Positions 25,902 to 35,036 are shown, numbered from the stretch's first letter. The stretch is 64,000 nucleotides of DNA from Kluyvera sp040932435 (GCF_040932435.1 NZ_JBFQGA010000015.1:13298-77297); one strand, 5' to 3'. Notes: a model not told the origin generated them from the letters alone. A program made the numbers and translations.

Positions 25902-25932
25902 AAAAAGCCAGACCGGATGGTCTGGCTTTTTG
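25902..25932. terminator. Intrinsic terminator after cheW
   Basis: AAAAAGCCAGACC / GGTCTGGCTTTTT with a GGAT loop, T-rich on both sides, so it can act in both directions between convergent cheW and the symporter gene. Confidence 0.93.
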
Positions 25933-26007
25933 TGTGCACGCTTTATGTGGATTGCTAAATGGCGGCGATGTTTTATGCAGCCCACGGCGTTTGTTTAGGC
26001 CGCGTCA

Positions 26008-27270
26008 TCAGACGTTCTGCTGCGCCAACTCGGGATCTTCTTGCGCCAGTTGACCTTCGTTCTGCGACAGCATCGCCGTCGCCACGCCGTTACCCAGCAC
26101 GTTAATTGCCGAACGTCCCATATCGAGGAAGTGGTCAATCCCCATCAGCAGCAAAATCCCGGCAACCGGGATATTAAAGCTTGGAATGGTTGCCGCCAGC
26201 ACCACCAGCGCAGAGCGCGGTACCCCGGCAATCCCTTTGGAGGCCAGCATCAGCGTCAGCATCAGCACGGCAATCTCAGAGAAGCTCAGATGAATGTTAT
26301 ACGCCTGGGCGATAAACATGGAGGCGAAAGAGCAGTACACCATCGAACCAACGAGATTAAACGAATAGCCGATAGGTAAAACAAAAGAGACGATGTTGCG
26401 CGAGCAGCCAAATTTAGTCAGCTGTTCAAGCGTTTTTGGGTAGGCCGCTTCGGAGCTGCTGGTGGTGAACGCAACCAGCACCGGATCTTTAAGCATGCTG
26501 AGCAGACGGAACACCTCCTTCTTCAGCACCATATACCCGATAGCAACCAGCACGCAGCAGGTCAGTACAATCGCCACGTAGTAGCCGCCGATAAACGAGG
26601 CGTAGTTAAGCAAAATGCCGAGGCCTTCCGTCGCGATGACCGAGGAGATGGCGGCAAAAATCGCCAGCGGTGCAACGTACATCACGTAGCCGGTGACCTT
26701 GAGCATAATATGGGAAACCACGTCCAGCGCGGCTACCAGGGGGGCATTGAACTTCTGACCGAGCGATGCGCCGCCGATACCGAAGAACATCGAGAACACC
26801 ACGATCTGCAGGATTTCATTATCCGCCATTGCACCGACGATGCTGGTGGGAATGGTATGAGACAAGAACCCTTTCAGGCTCATCCCGCTGACCGCCAGAC
26901 CGGTATCTACCGTGTCTTTAGGAATCGCTAAATTCAGACCGCTGCCAGGATGCTGCAACGTCACAATAAACAGGCCCACCAGAATAGACAGCACCGAAGA
27001 GCTGATAAACCAGACCATCGCTTTACCGCCGACGCGGCCAATAGTGGAGGTTTCACCGAGCTTCATAATCCCGACGGTAAGGGTGCTAAAGACCAACGGT
27101 GCTATCACCATTTTGATTAGCCGCAGGAATATATCGGTGAACAGTGTGATGTTGCCAGACCAAACTTCGATGGTGGTTGCTGATGCATAGGAATGGATCA
27201 TTGCGCCGGTGAGAATACCCGCCAGCATGAAAATCACGATGAAAATCGTGAGTTTGTTTGCGTTTGCCAC
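26008..27270 (-). CDS. DctA-like dicarboxylate/amino-acid:cation symporter
   Basis: 420-residue inner-membrane transporter of the DAACS (GltP/DctA) family, with hydrophobic segments throughout, a re-entrant-loop serine motif TTSSSEAAYP (about 269-277), GYSFNL near 301-306 and RSAINVLGNGVAT near the end as in DctA. The otherwise conserved NMDGT/NLDGT motif reads NLVGS (305-309), replacing the usual acidic residue. The start is GTG at 27270. It is inserted, in reverse, between cheW and tar, which are adjacent in E. coli. Transport of an organic acid or acidic amino acid is inferred from family only. Confidence 0.87.
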   Translation of the reverse strand: MANANKLTIFIVIFMLAGILTGAMIHSYASATTIEVWSGNITLFTDIFLRLIKMVIAPLVFSTLTVGIMKLGETSTIGRVGGKAMVWFISSSVLSILVGLFIVTLQHPGSGLNLAIPKDTVDTGLAVSGMSLKGFLSHTIPTSIVGAMADNEILQIVVFSMFFGIGGASLGQKFNAPLVAALDVVSHIMLKVTGYVMYVAPLAIFAAISSVIATEGLGILLNYASFIGGYYVAIVLTCCVLVAIGYMVLKKEVFRLLSMLKDPVLVAFTTSSSEAAYPKTLEQLTKFGCSRNIVSFVLPIGYSFNLVGSMVYCSFASMFIAQAYNIHLSFSEIAVLMLTLMLASKGIAGVPRSALVVLAATIPSFNIPVAGILLLMGIDHFLDMGRSAINVLGNGVATAMLSQNEGQLAQEDPELAQQNV

Positions 27271-27485
27271 AAAAAATACCCCGTCAGATTACGAAATTGC
27301 CCCGCGATGAAAAAATGATTTTTTATTATGTAATGCCATCAATTCATTCATTACATAAATTGTATGAAAGTAAGGTTATTTACAACTTTTTTTTATGTTT
27401 TATAAAAATCGTTGTTATTCAGTCACTCGCGAATCACCCCGCACGAACCCCTTCTCCGGCCTGCGATTTTTACCCTGAGGGCACG

Positions 27486-27512
27486 TAAAGTTTCTTTTTA
27501 GGATGCCGATAA
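27486..27512 (+). promoter_or_regulatory. Sigma-28 (FliA) promoter of tar operon
   Basis: TAAAGTTT, 11-base spacer, GCCGATAA: a 16-of-16 match to the FliA consensus, 32 bases before the tar start. It gives tar-tap-cheRBYZ a class-3 promoter independent of motA-cheW. Confidence 0.95.
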
Positions 27513-27543
27513 CAGCGATAACTGAATATAGAGAAGGTGTTGT

Positions 27544-29202
27544 ATGTTAAACCGTATCCGCGTTGTCACACTGCTGATGTTGGTGCTGGTCGTCTTCGCA
27601 CTTCTGCAGTTAATCTCGGGAAGCTTTTTGTTCTCCTCGCTACACCAAAATCAGCAAAGCTTTACGCTGTCCAATTCGCTGCGCACGCAGCAAACAGAAT
27701 TAACCAAAGCCTGGGACCTGATGCTGCAAACCCGCATCAACCTGAGCCGCTCGTCGGCGCGGATGATGATGGACAGTAATAATCAGCAGAGCAGCGCCAA
27801 AAACGAACTGCTGAAAAACGCCAGAACCACGCTGTCACAGGCGGCGAGTCACTTCGAACGCTTTAGTCAACTGACACCACCGGCTTCGATGACGGAAACC
27901 AGCGCGCAGGTCACCAAGAGCTACAAAAATTACGCGGCGGCGCTTGGGGAACTGGTGGGCTTTCTGGAAAGCGGCAACATGGACGCTTATTTCGCCCAAC
28001 CGACTCAGGGGATGCAAAACGCCTTAGGCGAGGCGATGACCCAATATTCCAATCAAAGTGAAACCCTCTATCAGCACGCCTTTACCACTAGCAGCAGTGA
28101 TTACCAGATTGCCCGCTGGCAACTGGCTGCACTGGCCGTGGTACTGGTACTGGTGATGGTTGGTGCGTGGTTTGGTATTCGCGCGGTCCTGCTCAAGCCA
28201 CTGGCGTCGGTGATGGAACATATCCGCCATATCGCGGCGGGCGACCTGACTCAGCGTTTAACGCTGCGCGGGCGCAACGAAATTACCGAGCTTGGCGATA
28301 CCGTCACCCATATGCAGAACTCGCTGACCGATACGGTCACCCATGTGCGTGAAGGCGCGGAGGCCATCTATCACGGCACCAGCGAAATCGCCGCGGGCAA
28401 TAACGATCTCTCTGCGCGTACGGAAGAGCAATCCGCCTCGCTGGAAGAGACCGCTGCCAGCATGGAACAGCTGACCGCCACGGTGAAACAGAACGCGGAA
28501 AATGCGCGTCAGGCGTCGCACCTTGCATTAAGTGCATCCGAAACCGCCCAACGTGGCGGCAACGTGGTCAACGGCGTGGTGAAAACCATGCATGAAATCG
28601 CCGCCAGTTCGCAGAAAATTTCCGATATCACCGGCGTCATCGACGGCATTGCCTTCCAAACCAATATCTTGGCATTGAACGCCGCCGTTGAAGCGGCCCG
28701 TGCCGGTGAGCAGGGACGCGGCTTTGCGGTGGTTGCCGGTGAAGTGCGTAATCTCGCCAGCCGCAGCGCGCAGGCGGCGAAAGAAATCAAAGCATTAATT
28801 GAAGATTCTGTCTCCCGTGTCGATACCGGATCGGTACTGGTTGAAAGCGCGGGTGAAACCATGACCGATATCGTCAATGCGGTAACCCGTGTGACCGACA
28901 TCATGGGCGAAATTGCCTCCGCTTCCGATGAACAGAGCCGTGGTATCGATCAGGTGGCCATTGCCGTTGCCGAAATGGACAGCGTGACGCAGCAAAACGC
29001 CTCGTTGGTGGAAGAGTCGGCAAGTGCCGCCGCTGCGCTGGAAGATCAGGCCCAACGGCTTAATCAGGCGGTTGCGGCGTTTCGTCTAAGTCCGGCGGCG
29101 ATTGGAAAAAGTACGCAAAACACGGCACCCGCGTTGCCTACGCCATCGCGTCTGGCGGCGACGGTCAGCAGCCGACACGATAATAATTGGGAAACCTTTT
29201 AA
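27544..29202 (+). CDS. tar: Methyl-accepting chemotaxis protein Tar (aspartate-type)
   Basis: 552-residue chemoreceptor. TM1 (about 7-30), periplasmic ligand domain, TM2 (about 190-212), HAMP, methylation helices and the hairpin tip (DGIAFQTNILALNAAVEAARAGEQGRGF). The aspartate-binding residues of E. coli Tar are kept at the same numbers: Arg64, Arg69, Arg73 and Thr154. The C-terminus is NWETF, the CheR/CheB docking pentapeptide. Most likely the aspartate receptor; maltose or metal sensing cannot be read. First gene of the FliA-driven operon. Confidence 0.95.
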   Translation: MLNRIRVVTLLMLVLVVFALLQLISGSFLFSSLHQNQQSFTLSNSLRTQQTELTKAWDLMLQTRINLSRSSARMMMDSNNQQSSAKNELLKNARTTLSQAASHFERFSQLTPPASMTETSAQVTKSYKNYAAALGELVGFLESGNMDAYFAQPTQGMQNALGEAMTQYSNQSETLYQHAFTTSSSDYQIARWQLAALAVVLVLVMVGAWFGIRAVLLKPLASVMEHIRHIAAGDLTQRLTLRGRNEITELGDTVTHMQNSLTDTVTHVREGAEAIYHGTSEIAAGNNDLSARTEEQSASLEETAASMEQLTATVKQNAENARQASHLALSASETAQRGGNVVNGVVKTMHEIAASSQKISDITGVIDGIAFQTNILALNAAVEAARAGEQGRGFAVVAGEVRNLASRSAQAAKEIKALIEDSVSRVDTGSVLVESAGETMTDIVNAVTRVTDIMGEIASASDEQSRGIDQVAIAVAEMDSVTQQNASLVEESASAAAALEDQAQRLNQAVAAFRLSPAAIGKSTQNTAPALPTPSRLAATVSSRHDNNWETF

Positions 29203-29240
29203 TAATATCCGCGGTAATTGCCGCTTTTAGGAGTGTGGTG

Positions 29241-30845
29241 ATGCTTTATCGTATTCGAATCTCTACCACGTTATTTCTGATTTTGATTATTTGCGGGATT
29301 TTGCAAATTGGCAGTAATGGGCTCTCCTTTTGGGCGTTTCGCGATGGGCAAAACAACATTAACCAGGTTGACCAGAGCAGCCAGCAGCTCAATACGCTAA
29401 CGGAATCGCGTGCGGCGATGCTGCAGGCGAGCAACATGCTGAACAAAGCAGGCACATTGACGGCGCTCAGTTATCCGCCGACCGAAGTGCGCAGCATGAT
29501 AGATGATGTGAAGCAGGAACTGTCGCAGGCAGATGCCCTGTTTAAAGGTTTTATGGCTCTGCCGCTGATGGGCAGTCATGACGAAGCGCTGCAAAGCCAG
29601 ACGGCAAAAACGTTTACCGCATGGCATGACATGCTGGCGCACCAGACCGCGTGGCTTGAAAACAACCAGCTGGCGGAGTTTGTTGCCGCACCGGTACAAA
29701 AATCGCAAGACCAGTTCGACAACGACTATGAAAACTGGCGCAAAAACATTGAGAACTACGTCGCCTCCGCCGAACGCGAAAGCCAGAGTGACTATCATCG
29801 TTCAACGATAACGTTTATCGCGATGGTAATTATTTCTGTGCTGATGACCGTCGGGGCGCTGTGGTGGGTTCGCCATATGATTGTCACGCCGCTGGCGATT
29901 ATCAGCAGCCATTTTGACAGCATTGCCAAAGGCAATCTGGCGCGCCCGGTTTCCGTTTTCGGTGACAACGAAATTAGCGCCATCTTTGCTGGCCTCAAAG
30001 CGATGCAAAAATCCCTGCGTCAAACCGTGGACCAGGTTCGCCAAGGCAGCAATGCAATGCATACCGGCATTTCAGAAATTGCCGCCGGTAATAACGATCT
30101 CTCGGCGCGCACCGAACAGCAGGCGGCATCGCTTGCCGAAACAGCGGCCAGCATGGAGCAGCTAACGGCGACGGTCAGCCAGAACGCCGACAACGCCCGC
30201 CAAGCGTCCGATCTGGCGCACGGGGCAGCAGACACCGCCAAACGTGGCGGCGAACAGGCCAGCCACGTCGCGCAAACTATGCATAACATCGCCACCAGTT
30301 CGAAGAAAATTAGCGACATCATCAGCGTTATCGACGGTATCGCTTTCCAGACCAACATTCTGGCCCTTAATGCGGCGGTAGAAGCGGCGCGAGCCGGTGA
30401 ACAAGGGCGTGGATTTGCCGTGGTTGCTGGGGAGGTTCGTAACCTTGCCAGCCGCAGTGCCCAGGCCGCCAAAGAGATTAAGGTGCTGATTGAAGAGTCG
30501 GTATCTCGGGTTCAGCAAGGTTCTGCGCTGGTCGAAACGTCCGCGAAAACGATGACGGAAATTGTTCAGTCGGTCACTCGGGTGAACGACATCATGGGCG
30601 AAATTGCCTCCGCGTCCGACGAACAGCGCCGTGGGATTGAGCAAGTCGCGCAGGCGGTAAGCCAGATGGACCAGGTGACGCAGCAAAACGCCGCGCTGGT
30701 CGAGCAGGGCGCGGCGGCAACGCAGCAGTTGGCGAGCCAGGCAGACCACCTGACAACCGTAGTTTCCGTATTTGAGCTTGAAGAAGTGAAGGCAGAAGCG
30801 CCGCTTGAGAGCATCACGCTGTCTGCCATACCTGCTGTTTCCTGA
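29241..30845 (+). CDS. tap: Methyl-accepting chemotaxis protein Tap (dipeptide-type)
   Basis: 534-residue chemoreceptor resembling Tap of E. coli: MLYRIRISTTLFLILIICGILQIGSN-type first membrane segment, periplasmic KAGTLTALSYPPTEV and C-terminal VFELEE...IPAVS tail. Tap senses dipeptides through the DppA binding protein, and pyrimidines. It lacks the NWETF pentapeptide and so depends on Tar-type receptors for efficient methylation. I start at ATG 29241; the frame is open 18 codons upstream into tar. Its signalling domain is very similar in DNA sequence to that of tar. Confidence 0.94.
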   Translation: MLYRIRISTTLFLILIICGILQIGSNGLSFWAFRDGQNNINQVDQSSQQLNTLTESRAAMLQASNMLNKAGTLTALSYPPTEVRSMIDDVKQELSQADALFKGFMALPLMGSHDEALQSQTAKTFTAWHDMLAHQTAWLENNQLAEFVAAPVQKSQDQFDNDYENWRKNIENYVASAERESQSDYHRSTITFIAMVIISVLMTVGALWWVRHMIVTPLAIISSHFDSIAKGNLARPVSVFGDNEISAIFAGLKAMQKSLRQTVDQVRQGSNAMHTGISEIAAGNNDLSARTEQQAASLAETAASMEQLTATVSQNADNARQASDLAHGAADTAKRGGEQASHVAQTMHNIATSSKKISDIISVIDGIAFQTNILALNAAVEAARAGEQGRGFAVVAGEVRNLASRSAQAAKEIKVLIEESVSRVQQGSALVETSAKTMTEIVQSVTRVNDIMGEIASASDEQRRGIEQVAQAVSQMDQVTQQNAALVEQGAAATQQLASQADHLTTVVSVFELEEVKAEAPLESITLSAIPAVS

Positions 30846-30869
30846 AATGATGTGATGTAAGAAGGCGCT

Positions 30870-31736
30870 ATGACTGTATCTCTGCCAAATGGGCAATCGC
30901 AATTACTGAGTCAGCTGACGCAGCGCCTGACGCTAACCGACGCGCAGTTTCGTCGGATCTGTCAATTGATCTACCAACGCGCTGGGATCGTGCTGGCGGA
31001 TCATAAACGTGACATGGTTTATAACCGCCTCGTTCGGCGTTTACGGACCCTGAACTTGGATGATTTTGGTCACTATCTCAGTCTGCTGGAAGCCAACGGC
31101 GACAGCGCAGAGTGGCAGGCATTTATTAACTCGCTGACCACTAACCTGACGGCGTTCTTCCGCGAAGCGCACCACTTCCCAACGCTTGCTGAGCACGCAG
31201 CGCGTAGGCAGGGGGAATATCGGGTGTGGAGTGCGGCGGCATCAACGGGTGAGGAGCCTTACTCCATTGCCATCACGTTGGCCGATACGCTCGGCACCGC
31301 ACCGGGGCGCTGGAAAGTGGTAGCCAGTGACATCGACACCGAAGTGTTGGAAAAAGCGCAGAGTGGAATTTATCGCCTGGATGAGCTGAAAACGCTCTCT
31401 CAGCAGCAGTTACAGCGCTATTTCATGCGCGGCACTGGCCCACACGATGGGCTGGTGCGCGTGCGTTCTGAGCTGGCGAACTACGTGGATTTCAGTTCCC
31501 TGAATCTACTGAGCACGCACTACGCGATATCCGGGCCGTTTGATGCGATCTTCTGCCGCAACGTCATGATCTATTTCGATAAGGCGACACAGCACGAGAT
31601 CTTAAAACGCTTTGTGCCTTTGCTGAAACCTGATGGCCTGCTGTTTGCCGGACATTCGGAGAACTTCAGCCATATTGCCCGTGAATTCAGCCTGCGCGGA
31701 CAAACGGTCTATGCGCTAAGTAAGGGAAGAGCATGA
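30870..31736 (+). CDS. cheR: Chemoreceptor methyltransferase CheR
   Basis: 288-residue SAM-dependent methyltransferase that methylates receptor glutamates. The N-terminal helical domain (RRICQLIYQRAGIVLADHKRDMVYNRL) is followed by the SAM-binding domain (VWSAAASTGEEPYSIA; FDAIFCRNVMIYFD). Close to E. coli CheR (286 residues). Overlaps cheB by 4 bases (ATGA). Confidence 0.97.
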   Translation: MTVSLPNGQSQLLSQLTQRLTLTDAQFRRICQLIYQRAGIVLADHKRDMVYNRLVRRLRTLNLDDFGHYLSLLEANGDSAEWQAFINSLTTNLTAFFREAHHFPTLAEHAARRQGEYRVWSAAASTGEEPYSIAITLADTLGTAPGRWKVVASDIDTEVLEKAQSGIYRLDELKTLSQQQLQRYFMRGTGPHDGLVRVRSELANYVDFSSLNLLSTHYAISGPFDAIFCRNVMIYFDKATQHEILKRFVPLLKPDGLLFAGHSENFSHIAREFSLRGQTVYALSKGRA

Positions 31737-32782
31737 GTAAAATCAGGGTGCTGGCCGTTGATGATTCGGCGCTGATGCGGCAAATCATGACGGAAATTAT
31801 CAACGAGCATGATGATATGGAGATGGTGGCGACGGCGCAGGACCCGCTGGTGGCTCGCGATCTCATCAAAAAATACAACCCAGATGTTTTGACGCTGGAT
31901 GTCGAAATGCCGCGCATGGACGGTCTCGATTTCCTTGAGAAGCTGATGCGCCTGCGTCCGATGCCGGTTGTGATGGTGTCTTCACTCACCGGCAAAGGCT
32001 CTGAAATAACGCTTCGCGCGCTGGAGTTGGGGGCGGTGGATTTTGTCACCAAACCGCAGTTGGGCATTCGCGAAGGGATGCTGGCCTACAGCGAGACCAT
32101 TGCTGAAAAGGTCAGGGCGGCTTCACGTGCGAAGATCTCTGCGCATAAGCCATTACCGGCCACCACCACGCTCAAAGCCGGCCCGTTGCTGAGTTCTGAA
32201 AAGCTCATCGCCATTGGCGCGTCAACCGGCGGAACCGAAGCGATTCGCCACGTGCTGCAGCCGCTGCCGCTCTCTAGCCCCGCGCTGCTCATTACCCAGC
32301 ATATGCCGCCGGGCTTTACCCGCTCATTTGCCGAACGTCTTAACAAGCTGTGCCAGATAACGGTTAAGGAAGCGGAAGACGGCGAACGCGTGTTGCCAGG
32401 CCATGCCTACATTGCGCCGGGCGACAAGCATATGGAACTTGCGCGCAGCGGGGCGAACTATCAAATCAAAATTCACGACGGGCCGCCGGTTAATCGCCAT
32501 CGCCCGTCGGTAGATGTGCTGTTTCATTCGGTCGCGAAGCACGCGGGGCGCAACGCCGTAGGGGTGATTCTCACCGGCATGGGCAACGACGGTGCGGCCG
32601 GGATGCTGGCAATGTACCAAGCTGGCGCTTGGACTATTGCGCAGAATGAAGCCAGTTGCGTGGTGTTCGGCATGCCGCGTGAGGCCATCAATACCGGTGG
32701 CGTCAGCGAAGTGGTCGATCTTAGCCAAGTAAGCCAGCAGATGCTGGCGAAAATCAGTGCCGGACAGGCAATACGTATTTGA
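31733..32782 (+). CDS. cheB: Chemoreceptor methylesterase/deamidase CheB
   Basis: 349-residue response regulator and methylesterase. The receiver domain has Asp10/Asp11 and phosphorylation site Asp56 (TLDVEMPRMDG); the catalytic triad is Ser164 (IGASTGG), His190 (TQHMP) and the Asp in GMGNDGAAG (about 286). Length equals E. coli CheB. cheY starts 17 bases downstream. Confidence 0.97.
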   Translation: MSKIRVLAVDDSALMRQIMTEIINEHDDMEMVATAQDPLVARDLIKKYNPDVLTLDVEMPRMDGLDFLEKLMRLRPMPVVMVSSLTGKGSEITLRALELGAVDFVTKPQLGIREGMLAYSETIAEKVRAASRAKISAHKPLPATTTLKAGPLLSSEKLIAIGASTGGTEAIRHVLQPLPLSSPALLITQHMPPGFTRSFAERLNKLCQITVKEAEDGERVLPGHAYIAPGDKHMELARSGANYQIKIHDGPPVNRHRPSVDVLFHSVAKHAGRNAVGVILTGMGNDGAAGMLAMYQAGAWTIAQNEASCVVFGMPREAINTGGVSEVVDLSQVSQQMLAKISAGQAIRI

Positions 32783-32799
32783 CTCAGGAGAATTATTTT

Positions 32800-33189
32800 A
32801 TGGCGGATAAAGAGCTTAAGTTTTTGGTTGTGGATGACTTTTCCACCATGCGTCGCATCGTGCGTAACCTGCTTAAAGAGCTTGGTTTTAACAACGTTGA
32901 AGAAGCCGAGGACGGCGTGGATGCGTTGAACAAACTGCATGCGGGTGGATTTGGCTTTGTTATCTCTGACTGGAACATGCCAAATATGGACGGACTGGAG
33001 TTGCTGAAAACCATTCGTGCCGATGGCGCAATGGCGGCGATGCCGGTACTGATGGTGACGGCAGAAGCGAAGAAAGAGAACATCATCGCTGCCGCGCAGG
33101 CCGGTGCCAGCGGATATGTGGTTAAGCCGTTTACCGCGGCGACTCTGGAAGAAAAACTGAACAAAATATTCGAGAAACTGGGCATGTAA
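32800..33189 (+). CDS. cheY: Chemotaxis response regulator CheY
   Basis: 129-residue single-domain receiver that binds FliM when phosphorylated. Asp12, Asp13, Asp57, Thr87 and Lys109 are all at the standard positions. ATG 32800 is preceded by CAGGAG; the open frame reaches 32779 but the E. coli-like start MADKELKFLVVDD is at 32800. Confidence 0.98.
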   Translation: MADKELKFLVVDDFSTMRRIVRNLLKELGFNNVEEAEDGVDALNKLHAGGFGFVISDWNMPNMDGLELLKTIRADGAMAAMPVLMVTAEAKKENIIAAAQAGASGYVVKPFTAATLEEKLNKIFEKLGM

Positions 33190-33199
33190 GGTGACGACC

Positions 33200-33844
33200 A
33201 TGATGCAATCTTTCATTAAGCCCGGCGAAGAACATTCTGCCGCGGATATAATTAGCCGTATTGGCAACCTGACCCGAATGCTGCGTGATAGTCTGCGTGA
33301 GCTGGGGCTGGATCAGGCGATTGCCGAAGCCGCAGAAGCGATCCCGGATGCCCGTGATCGTCTGGATTACGTGGTGCAGATGACCGCGCAGGCCGCTGAA
33401 CGCGCGCTCAACAGCGTGGAAGCGTCACAGCCACATCAAGACGAAATGGAAAAAGGGGCGAAAGCCCTTAGTACGCGTTGGGATGCGTGGTTTGAAAACC
33501 CGATTGAGCTGGCGGATGCCCGCGAACTGGTTGGCGATACGCGCAAATATCTCAGCGAGGTACCGGGGCACACCAGCTTTACCAACGCCCAACTGCTCGA
33601 AATCATGATGGCGCAGGATTTCCAAGATCTGACCGGTCAGGTTATCAAGCGCATGATGGATGTGATTCAAGAAATCGAGCGCCAGCTACTGATGGTACTG
33701 CTGGAAAACATCCCGGAACAAGGCGCACGCCAGAAGCGTGAAAACGACAGCCTGCTTAACGGACCACAGGTCGACACCTCCAAAGCTGGCGTAGTTGCCA
33801 GCCAGGATCAGGTAGACGACCTGCTGGATAGCCTCGGCTTCTAA
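33200..33844 (+). CDS. cheZ: CheY-P phosphatase CheZ
   Basis: 214-residue phosphatase that dephosphorylates CheY-P. Catalytic Asp143 and Gln147 lie in AQDFQDLTGQVIKRM, and the C-terminal CheY-binding helix ends QDQVDDLLDSLGF. The frame includes a GTG at 33191, but ATG 33200 gives the E. coli start and length. It ends the tar operon: a REP cluster and a hairpin follow, then inserted accessory genes instead of flhB. Confidence 0.97.
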   Translation: MMQSFIKPGEEHSAADIISRIGNLTRMLRDSLRELGLDQAIAEAAEAIPDARDRLDYVVQMTAQAAERALNSVEASQPHQDEMEKGAKALSTRWDAWFENPIELADARELVGDTRKYLSEVPGHTSFTNAQLLEIMMAQDFQDLTGQVIKRMMDVIQEIERQLLMVLLENIPEQGARQKRENDSLLNGPQVDTSKAGVVASQDQVDDLLDSLGF

Positions 33845-33851
33845 AGTCACT

Positions 33852-33978
33852 GTAGCCCGGCCGAGCAACGCGACGCCGGGAACCCTCCGGTGCCGGTGCT
33901 GCGCACCTCGTGCGGGCTACCAATAACGATTCAAACGCCATATCCCCGTAGTCCGGCCGAACGAATGCGATGCCGGGG
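33852..33978. repeat. REP-like palindromic units
   Basis: GTAGCCCGGCCGAGC...GACGCCGGG, then TGCGGGCTAC at about 33911-33920, and a second copy GTAGTCCGGCCGAACG...GATGCCGGGG at 33948-33978. These are GTAGnCCGG-type REP variants unlike the GTAGGCCGGATAAG type elsewhere in the window. Confidence 0.75.
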
Positions 33979-34016
33979 AAATATCGCTTCACCCGTATCT
34001 ACATTTCCCGAAAATG

Positions 34017-34037
34017 AAGCCAGCGTCACGCTGGCTT
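34017..34037 (+). terminator. Hairpin downstream of cheZ
   Basis: AAGCCAGCG / CGCTGGCTT stem with a TCA loop, about 170 bases after cheZ; no T run follows. Possibly a Rho-assisted end of the che operon. Confidence 0.5.
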
Positions 34038-34184
34038 ACGTCTGAGTGCCACCCCGATATATAGACTAGTCATAATTATTACGCTTAAATAGTTATCAAT
34101 GAGACCTGCAACAATATTTATTTATTAATCCTTGCTATTAGTTAAGGTCGGAATGTTATTACCAAAATAAACTCGGGAGTGCTC

Positions 34185-35036
34185 ATGCGGATACTACGAG
34201 ATAGTGATTTCTTTCACTCTGATCAACATGCATTTTGCCTTTTCACTATGAACAACCAGCTAATGGAAGGCGTGCATGGGCATGAATTTGATGAACTGGT
34301 TATTGTTCGTGATGGAAGCGGGTTTCATATTGTTAATGACATTGTCCACTTTATTTGTAAGGGCGATTTCTTTCTCGTCACAAAAAATGATACTCATAGC
34401 TACGTTTCCACTAATCATCTTTCGGTGATTAATATATTAATTCGCAGACATCATAACTTTCATTTTTTACAGAATATCGACACCTTGCTGCAAAGCGTGA
34501 AAACGCAACTGCAATCACGCAATGACCGCTCCCTGACTTCGCGTGCGCTGGCCAACATCGAGGCATGGAGCGAACAGATCGTTGCACGTAACGAGAACGA
34601 CTACGACGCGATCTATTTTTCGCAGTGTGAAGTGGCATTCCTCAATGTTGTCAACACGCTTTGTCAGTGTGGGCGCCAGACGGAGACGCTTAACGCCGAA
34701 GAGAGAGGAAGGGCGAGCCTTATCCGAACGCTCAAATCTAACAGCCTTCGGCAGCTCGACTGGGGCGCACTTAGCGATGACAACGGTATCGCACGGCGCA
34801 CGATGTTTCGCTTTATTAAACGCATTACCGGCTATACCCCGGTGAAATTTCAGATGCTTTTTCGTGTCCTTAAAGCTCAGGAGTTGCTACGTACTACCGA
34901 TAAAACGGTGAGCGAAATAGCCGCCCGCTGCGGTTTTATGAATGGAATTAGATTAACCGAATCATACCGACGATATTTTAATTACTCACCGACTCATGAA
35001 CGGGAACTGCATTCTCGCGTGTTAACGCGGATCTGA
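34185..35036 (+). CDS. AraC-family regulator (RhaS/RhaR-like)
   Basis: 283-residue transcription factor with an N-terminal cupin sensor domain (HGHEFDELVIVRDGSGFHIVND, similar in layout to RhaR) and a C-terminal double helix-turn-helix AraC domain (about 180-280; TVSEIAARCGFMNGIRLTESYRRYF). I start at ATG 34185 after CGGGAG; a GTG two codons upstream precedes the ribosome site. It lies in front of an MFS transporter and an alpha-L-rhamnosidase, so it probably activates them in response to rhamnose or a rhamnoside. Its codon usage is more AT-rich at the 5' end than the flagellar genes, in keeping with transfer. Confidence 0.85.
   Translation: MRILRDSDFFHSDQHAFCLFTMNNQLMEGVHGHEFDELVIVRDGSGFHIVNDIVHFICKGDFFLVTKNDTHSYVSTNHLSVINILIRRHHNFHFLQNIDTLLQSVKTQLQSRNDRSLTSRALANIEAWSEQIVARNENDYDAIYFSQCEVAFLNVVNTLCQCGRQTETLNAEERGRASLIRTLKSNSLRQLDWGALSDDNGIARRTMFRFIKRITGYTPVKFQMLFRVLKAQELLRTTDKTVSEIAARCGFMNGIRLTESYRRYFNYSPTHERELHSRVLTRI

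Larger units (their letters stand above)
33845..34184. other. Intergenic region after cheZ
   Basis: 340 bases without a gene. The left half is GC-rich and holds two REP-like units and a hairpin; the right half (34060-34180) is very AT-rich and should contain the promoter of the AraC-type regulator. The sharp change in base composition marks the left border of the accessory segment. Confidence 0.7.

Noticed and set aside
30162..30902. Antisense 246-codon frame opposite tap
   Set aside because: Shadow of the coding strand in GC-rich codons; no ribosome site or homology.
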